From Sipunculus nudus (lineage: Eukaryota > Annelida > Sipuncula > Golfingiida > Sipunculidae): a DNA stretch of 64,000 bases. Numbering within the stretch: the first letter of the stretch is position 1; every line of letters starts with the position of its first letter. The DNA is taken from NCBI GenBank assembly GCA_026874595.1, contig CM049321.1:13099479-13163478 (forward strand), written 5' to 3'. The notes under the pieces were generated by a model that did not search any database, was not told the DNA's origin, and saw nothing but the letters and a program-made list of their open reading frames with translations. A program made the translations under genes and the position numbers. Positions 1 to 11,840 of this stretch are shown here, in pieces.

Positions 1-779
1 CATTTACATCCAGGTATGATAAAATCATCCAGAGAGTTTCAAGGTTTTTTTGGTATTTTTCATCTAGATTTACAGCGTATCTATAGAAACACATTTATTC
101 CATGCCTCCAGCTACACTTTTAGCATATTTCATACTTCTGTCACCAGAACTTGATTCTGCATTTTTTTTAGTAAAGCCTGGTGAGTATTTCTATAACCAA
201 TTCAAACAACTGACAGATTAATATACTCTGACAATGGTTGCCGCTTTCATTACCTGACCCCATGATTTATTAACTAGAACTATAAAATATGCTAAAGCAA
301 CAGCTACTATATATCCATAATAATGTCACAGTGTTAGTGATAGCTGCTACATGCTGATAACAATAGTCCTACATTGATCATAAACTGGTATTTCACTTAA
401 ATTAACAGAGGGACCAACTACTGGCTTCAATCAGGTTGTATCATATTTATTCAAACGCTAACTCTGGGGCCTCATGAAACCTTTTAATGACACCAACTTC
501 CCTTTTTACATAGAACCTTTCTGCGTTACCAGTAGGGCTGTATGTCGCCAGGCAAATAACAAGACAAACCAGTTAATGATATGAACACAGCGATATGGAA
601 ATCTGTTTGCAAACTATTTGCCTTACAAGTTATATAATACATAGCAATACATAACCAAATAACCTTACCGCATATTGATTTGTGTGTATATAATCAGATT
701 TTGCTCTAAAACTGGTTCATGTATATGGGCTCTTACCTAGTACTAATGAAGACACAGCAAATAAATGGATACCAAATGT

Positions 780-905
780 TAGATAAATGAATCAAGTGTC
801 TTTAACACATGACTCAATATTTAAAGTGCTCAGCTTGATTGCACCTTATGCCACCGGGGGGCAGTAATAGCCGGCATAAAACAGGTTCCAGTATTAACAT
901 TTGTG
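780..905. repeat. Repeat family with CCACCGGGGGGCAG, partial copy
   Basis: Shares AGTG-TCA-CTTGA-TGC-, CTTATGCCACC-GGGG-CAGT and a following GCATAAA block with 1490-1770 and 11640-12330. It lies in intronic or downstream sequence left of the 1814 exon. Confidence 0.6.
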
Positions 906-1489
906 CATCTTAATTTTTGTCTAATGAGATCACCTGTCTATAAAGACTACCCATCCATAAAATTTGATTCCATGCTGATTAAGTGTCACAATAACAATGT
1001 AAAGAACTTCACTACTGGTGCCAGCTATAAGTCATTAAAAACAATATCTGTAAGTTATACAAAATAATTCTAGTTTTTACTTGACTAATGTTAGCCGTAA
1101 TTACTAAGGATATGTTTTATTATTACCTAAATATCCGTTTGTTTCATCTAACTGGTGCTAGTTATTAATCATTACTAAAACTTCATTTTTGTTATCACTT
1201 ACAATCCATCTACATATCATCTGACTGATGCTAACTATTTGCAATTACTAACACTTATGATTATAATTATTGTCTGATCGGTGCTAGTTATTAGATCCTC
1301 AGATACAACATAAAGCAGGTCAACCAAAACACCCAAAACACTAGCGTTTGGGTACCTACCACAAAACACTCATTTAATGTCCAATTTGAAGCCAAAACTG
1401 GCATCGATTCATAAATTATCATCTGTTGAATAGGTCAATGCAATTGTGCCAATACTTTGTAAAATTAAAGAAATCGATAGAACTGATTA

Positions 1490-1770
1490 CACCTGACAAG
1501 ATGTTTGAAGTGTTCAACTTGACTGCGACTTATGCCACCAGGGGCAGTGTCAAAGTAAGCATAAATTGCTGCTGGGTCCGCCGGTAAACCGACTGCAACA
1601 CAAAACACTCATTTAACTTTATTTTAAATAATTATGATACAAAATTACACAGATGCATTCAAAAGATAATTTTTTTCGACTGATGTTACTTCTTGGCTTC
1701 AAATTTGAAATGGGTGTTTTGTCATAAGTACACCAGTGAAAGGCGTTTTGGGAGTCCGGTAAAAAGATGA
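1490..1770. repeat. Repeat family copy next to the 1814-1900 exon
   Basis: Homologous in order to 11640-12330 minus its insertion: a CCACCAGG-GGCAG block, GCTGCTG-G-CCG..GTAAACC-ACTGCAACA, CACTCATTTAACTT, AATAATTA, then GGCTTCAAATTT-AA-TGGTG and GGCGTTTTGGG. It ends about 40 bp from the donor of the 1814-1900 exon. Confidence 0.7.
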
Positions 1771-1813
1771 TCATCCCAAAATGATCCCCTTGTCTGATAC
1801 TGACAACACTCAC

Positions 1814-1900
1814 CAGTCCGGGATCAAAGTATGGAGCCGGTGCAGGGGGGTTGCTCGGCCACGCTGGCATCACAGTGTTGGGTGGGAAAAAAGGGTAGCT
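1814..1900 (-). CDS. LARP4: LARP4 exon: Pro-rich C-terminal piece
   Basis: Acceptor is a long T run ending TTTAG, donor CTG|GTGAGT; 87 nt, 29 codons, phase 0 at both ends. It encodes SYPFFPPNTVMPAWPSNPPA then PAPYFDPGL. In LARP4/4B the matching place has a Pro/aromatic stretch ending in a Tyr-(Phe/Leu)-(Asp/Glu)-Pro motif before a conserved Asn-Gly-Phe segment. That next segment was not found between 1 and 1813, so the gene continues beyond the left edge. No stop codon or polyadenylation signal can be assigned inside the window. Confidence 0.86.
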
Positions 1901-1963
1901 CTAAAAAAAAAAAAAAAACAAATATAACATCATGAAAATGATCCATACAAGGTCCAATCAATA

Positions 1964-2038
1964 TTCATGATGGTTCTATTAAAATTTATTATGGTCCTAT
2001 TAATATTCATGATGGTTCTATTAGTATTCATGAAGGCC
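1964..2038. repeat. 21-bp minisatellite, about 3.5 units
   Basis: Units of TTCATGATGGTTCTATTAAT plus one base start at 1964, 1985, 2006 and 2027. It is intronic, between the 1814-1900 and 2521-2685 exons. Confidence 0.85.
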
Positions 2039-2303
2039 AAATGCTGCGAATGTTCTCTGAAACATACATACTTCATGTGACATAAAAATGCTATTTTTTT
2101 TATTATGAAAATATCTTTAAACTGCAGGTCAAGTATTTCTTTGCATTTTGTCAAATATCCTAAACTGCAATCCCTTAACATGCTGTCTCTTGTAATGCAT
2201 ATAAAACTGTGGAAAATACAGTTCTCTGGTTTCATATCATATAGTACTGGCATAGTTGAATGTCCAAACACTGCATAAAAAGCTCCAGTAACATGCATAC
2301 AAA

Positions 2304-2471
2304 TACAATGAAACCTGTTTAGTGAGACCACCTGTGGGACTGGCCAAAAGTGGTCTTAATGCACAAGTAGTCTTATTAGACAGGTCAGTTATAACCAATG
2401 TGAATGGTTTTTGTTCACTCAAAGGTGGTCTTAATAGACAGGTGGTCTCATAAGACAGGTTCCTCTGTGTA
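2304..2471. mobile_element. Short TA-flanked MITE (pogo/Tc1-like termini)
   Basis: Terminal inverted repeats of about 33 bp share AACCTGT-T-TGAGACCACCTGT. Interior blocks GTGGTCTTAATGCACAAG and GTCAGTTATAACCAATGTGA recur at 45783-45948 and, more diverged, at 17020-17163. Size is about 165 bp. Terminal TA suggests Tc1/mariner/pogo transposase mobilisation. It lies 50 bp from the donor of the 2521-2685 exon. Confidence 0.8.
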
Positions 2472-2520
2472 ATTTAAAACTGAAAAACTGAGCAAGGTCA
2501 GAGGTCATGGTTGGGCTTAC

Positions 2521-2685
2521 CTGTTGTCCTCCATTAACGTACTGGACCTGTTGTACTTGGGGGTAGGCTGGAAACCTCTGCTGTGTCTGGGTGACTGTCA
2601 CAGACATGTTGGGATCATACGCCTGTTTTACCCCATTCTTTGGAACAAATGTACTCCTAACCAATGGCTTAGCCTTGATCCTGGC
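2521..2685 (-). CDS. LARP4: LARP4 exon: RRM end and start of C-terminal region
   Basis: Acceptor TTTTTATGTAG, donor CAACAG|GTAAGC; 165 nt, 55 codons, phase 0 at both ends. It begins ARIKAKPLVRSTFVPKNGVK, directly continuing GRPIM of the previous exon. (M/K)ARIKAK...TF.PKNG is the conserved end of the LARP4B RRM and what follows it. The rest is Gln/Pro/Val-rich (TQTQQRFPAYPQVQQVQYVN, GGQQ), like the low-complexity stretch after the RRM in this family. The polypyrimidine tract before the acceptor is a run of T. Confidence 0.94.
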
Positions 2686-3517
2686 CTACATAAAAAAAAA
2701 AAAACAGTCATTTGGTAAAGCTGAGACTGCTGACAAGCTATTAAGATTTCAACAAAATACATGAAATGTATCATTCAAACATTTGAGGTAAATCATATTT
2801 TATAAGTGGACCTGAAGAAGTAAACTTGACCTAACTTGAATCTATACATCTTCCATATGACTCACAAAATATTTTCTACCAAATTGCCATCCCTATTTTT
2901 CAATTTTTTTTTGTGAATAAGCACAAAGCCCTCAATATTATTGTTTTTTTTATCTATATCTTTGGTGGAGGTGACCAATTTTTTTTTAAAGCTTGCTTAA
3001 CTATGTTCTATATACATCTGGCCAGTTCTATTCTGGTTTCGGACTACATGACAGGAGCTTTTCACTTGATTATCCTAGCTCTTCCATCCCCATTGCTGTG
3101 TCATAACACTGAGGAACCCCCGAAAGGCGCACTAATTTGTGAGTGAAACAAGACTGTTGGGTACAGTCTCCCCAGAGCGCTCACCCTCTGTGAGCTCTCA
3201 AATTTGACAGAGCAGTTTGCGATGTCAAAGCTCTTCATCACGTATGGGCCCCTAATCTATTTTAACTTTTAATTTATTCGCTGGTGGACCACTCTACTTG
3301 CATGGAAATGTATATGGCAGCAACAAAAAGGAGGAGAACTACATTTTTCTTTTATTTGCACAAATTTACAAACATCCATTTAGGTAAAATTACTTTCAAT
3401 TTTTTAAATGTGAAATTGACTACTTAAGTAAGAATTTAATTAAAGGTAAAGAATCCATAACTGAATCGATTCTAATGGCCCTAACAATTCACAGGTCTAC
3501 ATGATAGTATGACATAC
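2686..3517 (-). other. Intron after the RRM exon
   Basis: 832-nt intron. It contains the dispersed repeat at 3236-3505; the remainder is AT-rich with T-runs, and nothing else is seen. Confidence 0.8.
3236..3505. repeat. Dispersed repeat, copy 1 (other copy 38880-39300)
   Basis: The segments share GGCAGACCACTC-like, TACATTTTTCTTTTATTTG and GATTGATTCTAA-GGC-CT-A-AATTCAC blocks in the same order and orientation with the copy near 39 kb. This copy stops about 12 nt from the donor of the RRM exon. No termini or duplications were identified, so the element class is unknown. Confidence 0.7.
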
Positions 3518-3682
3518 CATAATCGGTCTTCCGAGGAAGGTGCGGACCTCTTCCCGCAGGTACTGATACGCCTTCTGGGCGTCTTCGTCTGAGTCAAACG
3601 TGACATACCAACTGTTATTGTGAGCGAACTCACAGCTGATGAACGGAGGACACCTCTCTCCAGAAAACAACTTCTGTACATC
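3518..3682 (-). CDS. LARP4: LARP4 exon: RRM-like domain
   Basis: Acceptor TTGTTTTGCAG, donor ATG|GTATGT; 165 nt, 55 codons, phase 0 at both ends. It encodes [20 protein letters not shown], then [35 protein letters not shown]. CEFAHNxxWYxTFxSDxDAQxA is the RNP1-like part of the LARP4 RRM, and YLREEVxTFxGxPI is a family hallmark. No indels relative to the expected LARP4 domain are seen. A dispersed repeat (3236-3505) ends only about 12 nt beyond the donor, so the first intron nucleotides are the only unique sequence on that side. Confidence 0.97.
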
Positions 3683-3953
3683 CTGCAAAACAACAAGATT
3701 ACATTGTATGAACACCTCACACCAGTGGGCTATTTAAAATATCAACTGTTTGTCTCTACTGTGGGGGGAGAAGGGTGGTGCAAGATAAGTGTGGTTGCCT
3801 TTTGTTAAATTTCACAAGATAGTTGTAACACATACACTATTTGCAAATCTATGTATGGTCATCAAGTGAGTCTACCCAGGCCATGATGAGGTATATTTAT
3901 AATGGAAGTACAATTTTTACAATTATAGGCACTCTGATCTTTAAATGGGGTAC

Positions 3954-4057
3954 CTCAACTGGTGTAGACTCCGGCACCTCTCGTAAAATGACAATGCAGC
4001 GTTTGTGAAGCGGCCTGACTTTTTCGCCTTTTTCATCAACTTGCACATAGGAAGATT
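3954..4057 (-). CDS. LARP4: LARP4 exon: La motif/RRM junction
   Basis: Acceptor CTTATCTTTGTAG, donor GAG|GTACCC; 104 nt, phase 1 in, phase 0 out. It encodes (E)[15 protein letters not shown] then [31 protein letters not shown] and CIVILRE.PE.TP are LARP4/4B signatures; CIVILRE is the first strand (RNP2-like) of the RRM-like domain. The donor is weak, with C at +4 and +5, but the protein continues exactly at the next exon (STPVE then DVQKLF), as in the family. The intron to the next exon is only 271 nt. Confidence 0.95.
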
Positions 4058-5156
4058 CTACAAAGATAAGACATGAGTTGACACACAATTTTGTTATCAA
4101 TCAAAAAAGGGAGGCTTCAAACAAAATTTTTTTGTAAATATGTATATCAAACCATTCATAACACAATTCCAGCCCCTTCCACTAGCAAATATAAATAAAC
4201 ACACATTTTAAATCCCTCTGTGTAGGTAAGAGTACAAAGATAAAATCAGGGACCGTGCACGACATGAGATACTATATTTATTATATATTATATACTTACG
4301 TTAATTATTTTTTGTCTATTCTTATTAACTATTAACTGGCTAATGATTATATCCAAATTTGACAAACATTTATCGAGCACAGCAAAGGCCAGGTGTGCCC
4401 CCGCACACAATAATGGTACACACCCAAGAAGCAACAGGTCACTACGTCATGAACCAAACTGACCCAAAGTGTGAAAAAGTTGTGATTTCCTGTCACTGAA
4501 CTGTACATTAACAGCAGTCATCCACGTCCTTTTTATAACAAGCCAGACTGCAGAATCAGACACGCCAGCAACAGATGAGGCCCGATCAATGATTAGTCCG
4601 TGCACAATACACGACTGCTAAAAGCACTCTCCATGCAGACAGACCCTATATGCCCTTAGTGGTCAACAGCAAGGACAGTCACACTGCGCACGGAATGACA
4701 ACGTCCTGCTATTAGTAATTACTGATGAACTTGGCCAGCTATGATGAGTGGCTCAGGTAACAATCACCAGTGTTGTCATGGCAACACAGGGAAATACAAT
4801 AATAATTCACTGAACCTTAGTGGAAGCTGTCATGGAGTCAGGTGGCAATGACCTCCTGGAATAGTTACAACAGCTGTGAAACAATACATCGCTAAACACA
4901 ATTTTATATTTATTTATGGTTAAGACCATGAACTGCAGACGGCGCTAAAATTTTTAATTATGAAGATAATAGGATGACTGCTATGAAGGATATATTTTTT
5001 TAATTTCTGTTGGACTGACCAAGACTTTCAGGTCTTATTCAAGGCCTATATTGATGTAAATGATAAATGTTTATCAGTCGGTAATCTTAAAATTATAAAA
5101 AAAAAAACTGACTCTCTTTAAATCTAGATGATTATCCCATCACTAAAGCAAACCAT

Positions 5157-5245
5157 ACTGTGATTGTATTTTTGTTCGCAAGGGTTTCGAATTGTGATAG
5201 GAAAATTATCGCGATAATAAAACCTTTGAATAAAACAATAAAAAC
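5157..5245. mobile_element. Fragment of the 21.2-kb MITE family
   Basis: TACTGTGATTGTATTTTTGT, TCGCAAGGGTTTCGAATTGT and ATTATCGCGATAA correspond to one terminus of the 21151-21579 element. The other terminus is absent. A weaker match is at 5990-6065. Confidence 0.6.
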
Positions 5246-5619
5246 AAAACCCGTGAATAAGGAGCCCTATCGCTGAAGACATGTCGAAAAGCAAAATTGA
5301 TATTATGAAAAATGAATGATCTAAATGTTACTGTTCATCTATGAAAGCTATTATAAATAATCACATCTTTGAAATTATCCCTCAACCATTAGGGTTTCTA
5401 CTTGTTCAATATTCACTTGGGGTTCTCATCCAAATTTTACTATTTTGCGTATATATTATTTAAATATGGCTAATTCATCAAATGATTGATATCTCTGTGA
5501 AGATATTGTTTGGTGAGATCGCAAAATGTGAACACATGCGAATCAGTCAAAAGGCGAAAATCACCAAATATAAACCGGACCCCAGTTTCCTGTCAAGGAC
5601 ACTGGAAGCTAGAGATAAC

Positions 5620-5830
5620 TGTATAACAATGACGACCATATTCAGAATTACACAGTTCAAAACTAATCGTGAGGCTGGCTTTTTAATTTTGTTGTATATA
5701 AAGAATGGGTCTGTGGCCTGTTTGTGGCACTGTCTATTGAATGAGGATGAAGGTGTCCATATGATAGGACTGACATTTTATTATTAAACCTTTTGGATTT
5801 CAGGTTTTATGTGTACAGGGTTAAGGAAAA
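5620..5830. repeat. Repeat family with GGCACTGTCT core
   Basis: TTTGTGGCACTGTCTATTGA, ATGAGGATGAAG and AAACC-TT-GATTTCAGGTTT blocks are shared with 19300-19350 and 42600-42700. At 42663-42696 the end becomes a perfect 13-bp hairpin (ATTAAACCTGAAA and complement, 8-nt loop). Confidence 0.5.
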
Positions 5831-5882
5831 TCCAGAAGTCATAACCTGTCATTAAGACATTAAAGCGAATCTCTGAGGTGCT

Positions 5883-6000
5883 TTAAAGAGATTTCAACAT
5901 TGTGCCTTTGAGGCACTGGCGGGGTTCAAACCGGGGACCTTCAGCTACAAAGTCCAGTGCCTTAACCACTAGGCTTGGTCTTACCCAGGCTGGCTTTTTA
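5883..6000 (-). mobile_element. tRNA-derived SINE head
   Basis: On the minus strand, CCTAGTGGTTAAGGCACTGG (A-box-like) is followed about 30 nt later by GGTTTGAACCC (B-box-like), the internal RNA polymerase III promoter layout of a tRNA. The stem and anticodon regions do not pair well enough for a functional tRNA. A shadow frame PSLVVKALDFVAEGPRFEPR is the usual translation of such SINE heads. Confidence 0.75.
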
Positions 6001-7016
6001 TTTACAAGGGTTTCAGATTTGCATCTTTTTGCAAAAGGGAAATTACCATGAATATTAAACTTTAGTGAATATGACGCCTCATTCACACAGGCAAACAGCC
6101 TCAATAGGGTCTCAGGTATAATATGTGTATAATATGTATGATATGTCAGTGTCAATATTGATATATTTTTATGTTGGCTGTAAATCAGAGACTGATATCC
6201 TTAAATTGTACCATATTTTTTATACATCAGACACTATTTAAAAAAAAATTTCCACTTAGGTTGCACATAAAATTGTTAAGATTTTGCGTGTATTGATATA
6301 ATCATGGTTACTGGTATTTAAACTGTCAAGTTAAGTAAATTATGATCGTGAATTTTATAACTCTTGCAAAACATTGTTGAAGAAGAGCCTTATAAAATTG
6401 GGAAAATTTAACACCGCTAATATGAAGTCAACCACAATACATCAGTGTTAGGGATGTTAACCCTTTTTTTCCAATTAAGGGATGGAGCCATAGCATGCCT
6501 TTGGACAAACTAGTAGTAAATCAGAATTGTAATAGTGAGATTATATAAATATCATATAACCTTGTGGATTTCCATTTGAAAATGAGGGAACCATTATTGA
6601 TATTGTTGATTTAGAAGGCTTGATACTCCAAAGGTTCATCTGTCCCCTCTTGAGGAGAATTTTTACAATCTCAATGGAATGAAACATTTTATTTCTTTTT
6701 AGTAAAACATAAATTCACAATTTAAAGTAATACTTTTCTATATTAAGGAAAACATTTTAAAATTTGAAACTGGGTTTGACTTCACATACACTTTAATTAC
6801 ATGTCACAATTGTTTTTATTTTTGGATGTCACAGATCTTGATAAATACTGGTTCATAACCACTTAATCATGCTGTGGTGAATATTTCAATAACCACAACA
6901 TGCTATTGACGTTCCATTCATTACTACACAGCTTTTCACCATATCCCCCGCCACTGCGAGCCCATCTGCATACTTAACCATATGTCACCATATGAAGGAC
7001 CTGATCGTGTGTAATG

Positions 7017-8553
7017 CAGGGTTTCCGCCAAGGTTGAAAAAGTGTGTCCGTTTTTACTATGTGACAAGGAGTGAACCTAGCGTGGGGGCGAAGCCCCCAG
7101 GGGGGGAGGGTGTGGGGGGGGGGGGGGGTTCCCCCCTCCCACGGTGTGGAAATTTTACAAAATCGAGGTTGAAAACAACGTTTCTGATGTTCTTTTTCAG
7201 CTTAGTATCACGCCCATGGAAGGCGTAAAAATATACCAGTAAAACAGTAAAATATTCGTTAGGCCTTCATGTGATGCAACATGCACGTACAAGCCGTGTC
7301 TCCCTGACATATGTGGGCCCACAAACTGGCCTTTTACTTAACTATTCCTTGGAAAGGATTCGCTTAAACATCTGTTTTGGAAACTTGCGCAAACCGAATT
7401 GACGAAGATAAAAATAATAAATATAGGGCCTGTTTTGCCCAAGCGATGTCCACATTGTTTGTTTTTATTATATCGTGCACGCTTCCTGTGTATCCCCAAG
7501 CTATTGACCAATTCAACATACCCCTCCAGGGACTAACGGTTTCCCGCGCTCCCAGATTACCCGCGCCTGGTGCTTATCGCGTGATCTCCGCTGACCAGGT
7601 GTTCACGATGGGCCCGCACTACAGCCGGCGTTTTGTCGGCTGCTGCAACGCATTCAACGGCCGGCTGCTTTTCTCAAAGTTAAATGACAAAAAATATATA
7701 TTGCTGTCGCATGCTTTTACTTAAAATTCGTGCAATATCCTTGAAATTTAGTGTGTTAGGCCTACTTGTTATAGGCCCAACATTTGATTCTGCGAAATCC
7801 CTGATTGCGATCGTGTCCGAGACGGCCCAATCATTGACCAGCATAACCTGTTTCTGCACGTGTCACATTCAGTTGAAATATTCAGAACTTCCTCGGACGC
7901 TATTGGCTACATTTGCCACAAGTTTTTATTTCAATAGGGAATTCCCTCATGAATATTCACACATAGAACAGCGCATTCACTACGCTCCGGCCTTTTGAAA
8001 TTTGTTCGGTAAAGTCAAGACAAAAGCCCTTTGCATTGTGACCTCGCTGCAAGGCTCGCGGTATGTTAATATGTCAAAGCAGCGATGTCCACAGCGACTG
8101 CATGATGAAAATGATTCACCTTCTTCAAATTTTGAAAAATATATCATCACAACCAAATAAAACACAAATTTAATTTCCATTATTGATAGGTTTATCATTT
8201 TTACTGACTACAGAGACTGAATGTACGGTTGTCGAACGATTAATTATAATATCACACCTTTGGCCGGTAGCGCATGTTCAGGGCCGACATCGTACGTCCA
8301 CAACCTATGGTTACACAACTGATTACCTTCTCCAGAAAATTAAATGGCGAGACAGCATAAAAACTATTTGCGCAGATGTTGTACATGTATAAGGAATCTG
8401 ATACATAGTTTGAAGATGATGAAGACAGCACGACACTCGTGCTTGAGTTATTATTAAGCTCTCTCAGCCTCTTTGGCTGGGGGAATTTTTAATGACCCTC
8501 GCGGGGGAAAGAGTCCGTTTACCGGCCTAAATTTTAGGGTCGCAGAAACCCTG
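7017..8553. mobile_element. 1.5-kb element with CAGGGTTTC termini
   Basis: CAGGGTTTCCGC at the left and GCAGAAACCCTG at the right are 12-bp inverted repeats (one mismatch). GTAATG directly abuts both ends (7011-7016 and 8554-8559) as a probable target duplication. CAGGG-type ends are typical of hAT superfamily elements, whose usual duplication is 8 bp, so the class is tentative. Near the left end is a perfect hairpin, GGGGGCGAAGCCCCC. The interior 7440-8100 is CpG-richer than the surroundings, with frames up to 115 codons but no recognised domain. Confidence 0.65.
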
Positions 8554-9234
8554 GTAATGTGACCCTCTCAGGGGTGTCAACAAAAGATCACAGATGCTGC
8601 ACACATCAGCAATCAAGTCACGGCAGACCTCAACTGCACACGGTATAAGTAATTTCTCCCTCTTGGATATCAAACCAGCCCACAAGAGATCTCCCACTGA
8701 ATACTTTCTTCAGTTCCGCTCCCACCTCCACAAGAACCTCAGGAAGTTGTGGCATCCGCCATCTGACCTCGCGATCATCTTGTATCAATGAATGAGCAAG
8801 AAGTTTATTTCTTGTTTTCGTAATTAATTCAGCATCTTAAGAGTGGGCACTGCACATGGAGTCACTGAAAAACTTGACAACAGACACTGAACCATTTCTT
8901 AAGAAATTGATTTATATATATTTTTACACGTAATATGTATAAACTTATTTATTTTACATGGATTGTACAAAAAGTTACTAATCGGGGCACTCTCCATGGC
9001 TCAGATTGTGGTGTTCGGTAGACTGTAGAGGTGGAGGAAACCTGAGAACCCGGAGAAAACCACCGGCCTTGGACGGTCAATTTAACTGACACTGCAATTA
9101 AGTGAGTGGCCTCATTTTAATTAAAAATTAAATCAATACATCAAAAATGATTGTAATATTATATTGATTATAAATATATATATATATATATTTTCAACAT
9201 ATTCCCTTAAGCAGCTGTTTTGTTGAGGGTTTTT

Positions 9235-9825
9235 TTTTTACTAATTTACTTTTCTTTGCCTAATTCTAAGAGATTGCACCCCCGGGAGGTGGTATGCACC
9301 AACCCATTTTTTATATTAAAATTTAACAGGGGGTTCCTTGACTTTTTTTTCTTCTCCTAATTTTGAGATTGGGCACCCAAGAAGGCTGAGTCCACCAAAA
9401 CAGGTTTAAATTAAAATTAGACTGTCTTCTCCTAATTCTGTTATTTTGACCTTTATAGGGCTGTGTCCACCAAAAAGGTTTTAATTAAATTAAACTTTGG
9501 TTTACTTGACATTGTTTTCTTCTCCTAATTCTGAGATTCTGCATCCGAAAAGGCTGCGTCAACCAAAACAAATATCTCCACCTATGGAGAGGCCAGAGAT
9601 ATTTAAAATTAAACTATGGTTACGTGTCCTTGACATATTTTCTTCTCCTAATACTGAGACTTTGCACCTGAAAAGGCTGGGTCAACCAAAACAAATATCT
9701 CCACCATGGAGATGCAGAGATAATTAAAATTAAAGTAGGGTTTCCTTGACATTTTTTGTTCTCCTAATTCTGAATTCCAGAAGGCTGTGTCAACCAAAAC
9801 AGGTTTTAATTAAAATTTCACGACA
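9235..9825. repeat. Degenerate tandem repeat, about 75-130 bp units
   Basis: Six or so diverged copies of a module with CTTCTCCTAATTCTGAGATT, then AAAAGGCTG.GTC..CCAAAAC and TTTAAATTAAAATTA. The two clearest copies (about 9515-9640 and 9640-9750) also share ATATCTCCACC-ATGGAGA. Short frames here repeat Pro-Lys-Gln-Ile-Ser-Pro and are products of the repeat. Confidence 0.8.
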
Positions 9826-11840
9826 TGAACGGTCAGGGACGGGAGTCGTCTGCGGACCTGTTACAGGCTTAACTCGGCATTACCTATTGATAGATTCAAT
9901 ATCCTGTCTAGTCAGACCAGACAGGCCACATTATGCCACTGTGCAATGGTTGGCAACAACAGGGACCTCCATTGGGTATTGTCAGTAAGAGTCCCCTGGG
10001 GAGCAGTTATTTAGGAACACACAGGAAACACTGAATTAGTGATATATGGAGCTAAAGAGGATTATTAATATTCATTAAGGGGTCAAATGGTCTGAGTAAT
10101 ATACAAAAAGGTCAAAGATATGAAAATTTAAAGGTCAGAAGCCAAGAATATTAAGCCTGCAAAGCCACTTGGATTTGTTAAATCGGCTACTTGTGGGTCA
10201 CAGCATAATTACTTCATTTCTGGAAATCCCAGATAGTATTTTAAATCTGGGGTCACTAAAATTACAAAGACATGCTTTCGTATTGCTTGAATGGAACTTT
10301 GTGTGCATTGCATTTCACTTTTGAGTATGTTAAAGGGCACTTACTGACACTGTGATAAAAATTAAATACAGAACTGACCTAGTCTTCAACTCAATATATA
10401 TTCAGAGCCGGTGTTATTTTACATATCCAATAAAATAACGTAAACACAGACTTTAAACAGCTGAGTATCTGTGACCCTCATTGTCATTTTTTTATTAAAC
10501 TTTGACAAACTTGGTTGTTAAACACAGTCAGGAAATAGATGTCAATACATCACACATGTCATTGATATCACATAGGGAGGATAGAGGTTTTTGTATTTTT
10601 GGTCCCATGTGTGTGTGTGGTGGGGGGTGGGGGGGAGGACATGAAGGGGTGAGGTTGGAGCTTTACAAAATCACATATGCCCCCATATGTTATAAACACA
10701 TGGATAAAAACAAAACAAACAGCATATGTGTAGTGGGATCTGCATTTTCTGGCTAGAAAAATGTATTATCTTTAGTTATAACACGTCAGATATAAGTAAA
10801 GGCCCCTTTAAATTGTAACACCAAGTGTTTGTATGTGTATTCATTTATTAAAGTCCTGAAAAAAAGAAGTTTGTGCATGTATTCATTACGTCAAATTCAG
10901 AAAAGGCCTATTTAAAGTGTGTGTATGTGCATTCACTTTAAAAAAAAGAGACATCTGTTGTTTACTTAATTTGGACCAAAGATCCCCCAATTAGGACAAA
11001 TATTCTCTGGCCCACTAAAATAATAACTATCACGCTGGTAACTCAAATTTCAGGTCCCAGGCCTGCAGGTCCCTTATCATTTCCGACTCTGTCCTGGTGT
11101 TTCAATTTGTGCATCCTCTTTATTGCAGAAAAACACAATCTATTAAGTAATAGAGACCTTTTCTGTCTATAATTATAGACTGGCTCCCACTTTTATAACC
11201 ATTAACTGCCGGTTTATGGGAAGATGCAGGTCAATACTTTCTTTGACACTTGGAAAATTATCACCCTATTTATTCCTCTTTAAGGTAGTGTTGTATTATC
11301 AATTATTATTACGAGGGTCTTTCATCTGGCTCTATTATTTGTGAATGCCACAAAATAGAAAACCATTAAGTGTTTGCACGAGGGATTCCATATACCCTAA
11401 TCTTCAAGCACACAAAGTAGATAAAACTGAGGTCTCTAACAGCATCTGAGCCTCTGAGGAATTGGGTCTAAGGTTTGATAAACCTTCCAAAACACTGATG
11501 TGTTAGGGTACATGTGACTAAAAACAAAAAAACATAGACTAAATCTTCAACTGTTAAAAGAAAACAGTAAATTTCATCTGTGACATATATAAATGCAGTA
11601 TTATAGCACGACTGTATATATCAAATTAAAAGCGAGTGTATTGTACACCTGTAAAAGTCTCATGGGTTAAGGTTAGTACTGATTGGAGACACCAGGTGGC
11701 AGCCTGTCAGCCTTTCATAAACGGCTGCTGTGTTTGCTGGCAAACCAACTGCAACAAGAAACACTAGTTTAACTTAATTACAAATAATTACATAACAAGC
11801 ACTGATATGCTCAACTCATAATTGTTATTTAAATTACTGG

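Larger units (their letters stand above)
1..1813. other. Intron (or beyond) left of the last recognised exon
   Basis: Follows the donor of the 1814-1900 exon on the minus strand. Apart from the repeat copies at 780-905 and 1490-1770, AT-rich sequence with no exon was recognised. The expected next LARP4 segment was looked for and not seen. Confidence 0.6.
1901..2520 (-). other. Intron between C-terminal exons
   Basis: 620-nt intron holding the 21-bp minisatellite (1964-2038) and a MITE (2304-2471). A 133-codon minus frame here is a shadow of these repeats. Confidence 0.8.

Noticed and set aside
5883-6000. A functional tRNA gene
   Set aside because: A- and B-box-like sequences are present but the cloverleaf stems do not pair and the anticodon arm is not convincing, so a SINE head fits better.
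7377-7724. 115-codon plus-strand frame with a hydrophobic N-terminal stretch
   Set aside because: It sits inside the CAGGG-ended element on the strand opposite to the gene. No family resemblance and no promoter or splice support; the hydrophobic run alone is not enough.
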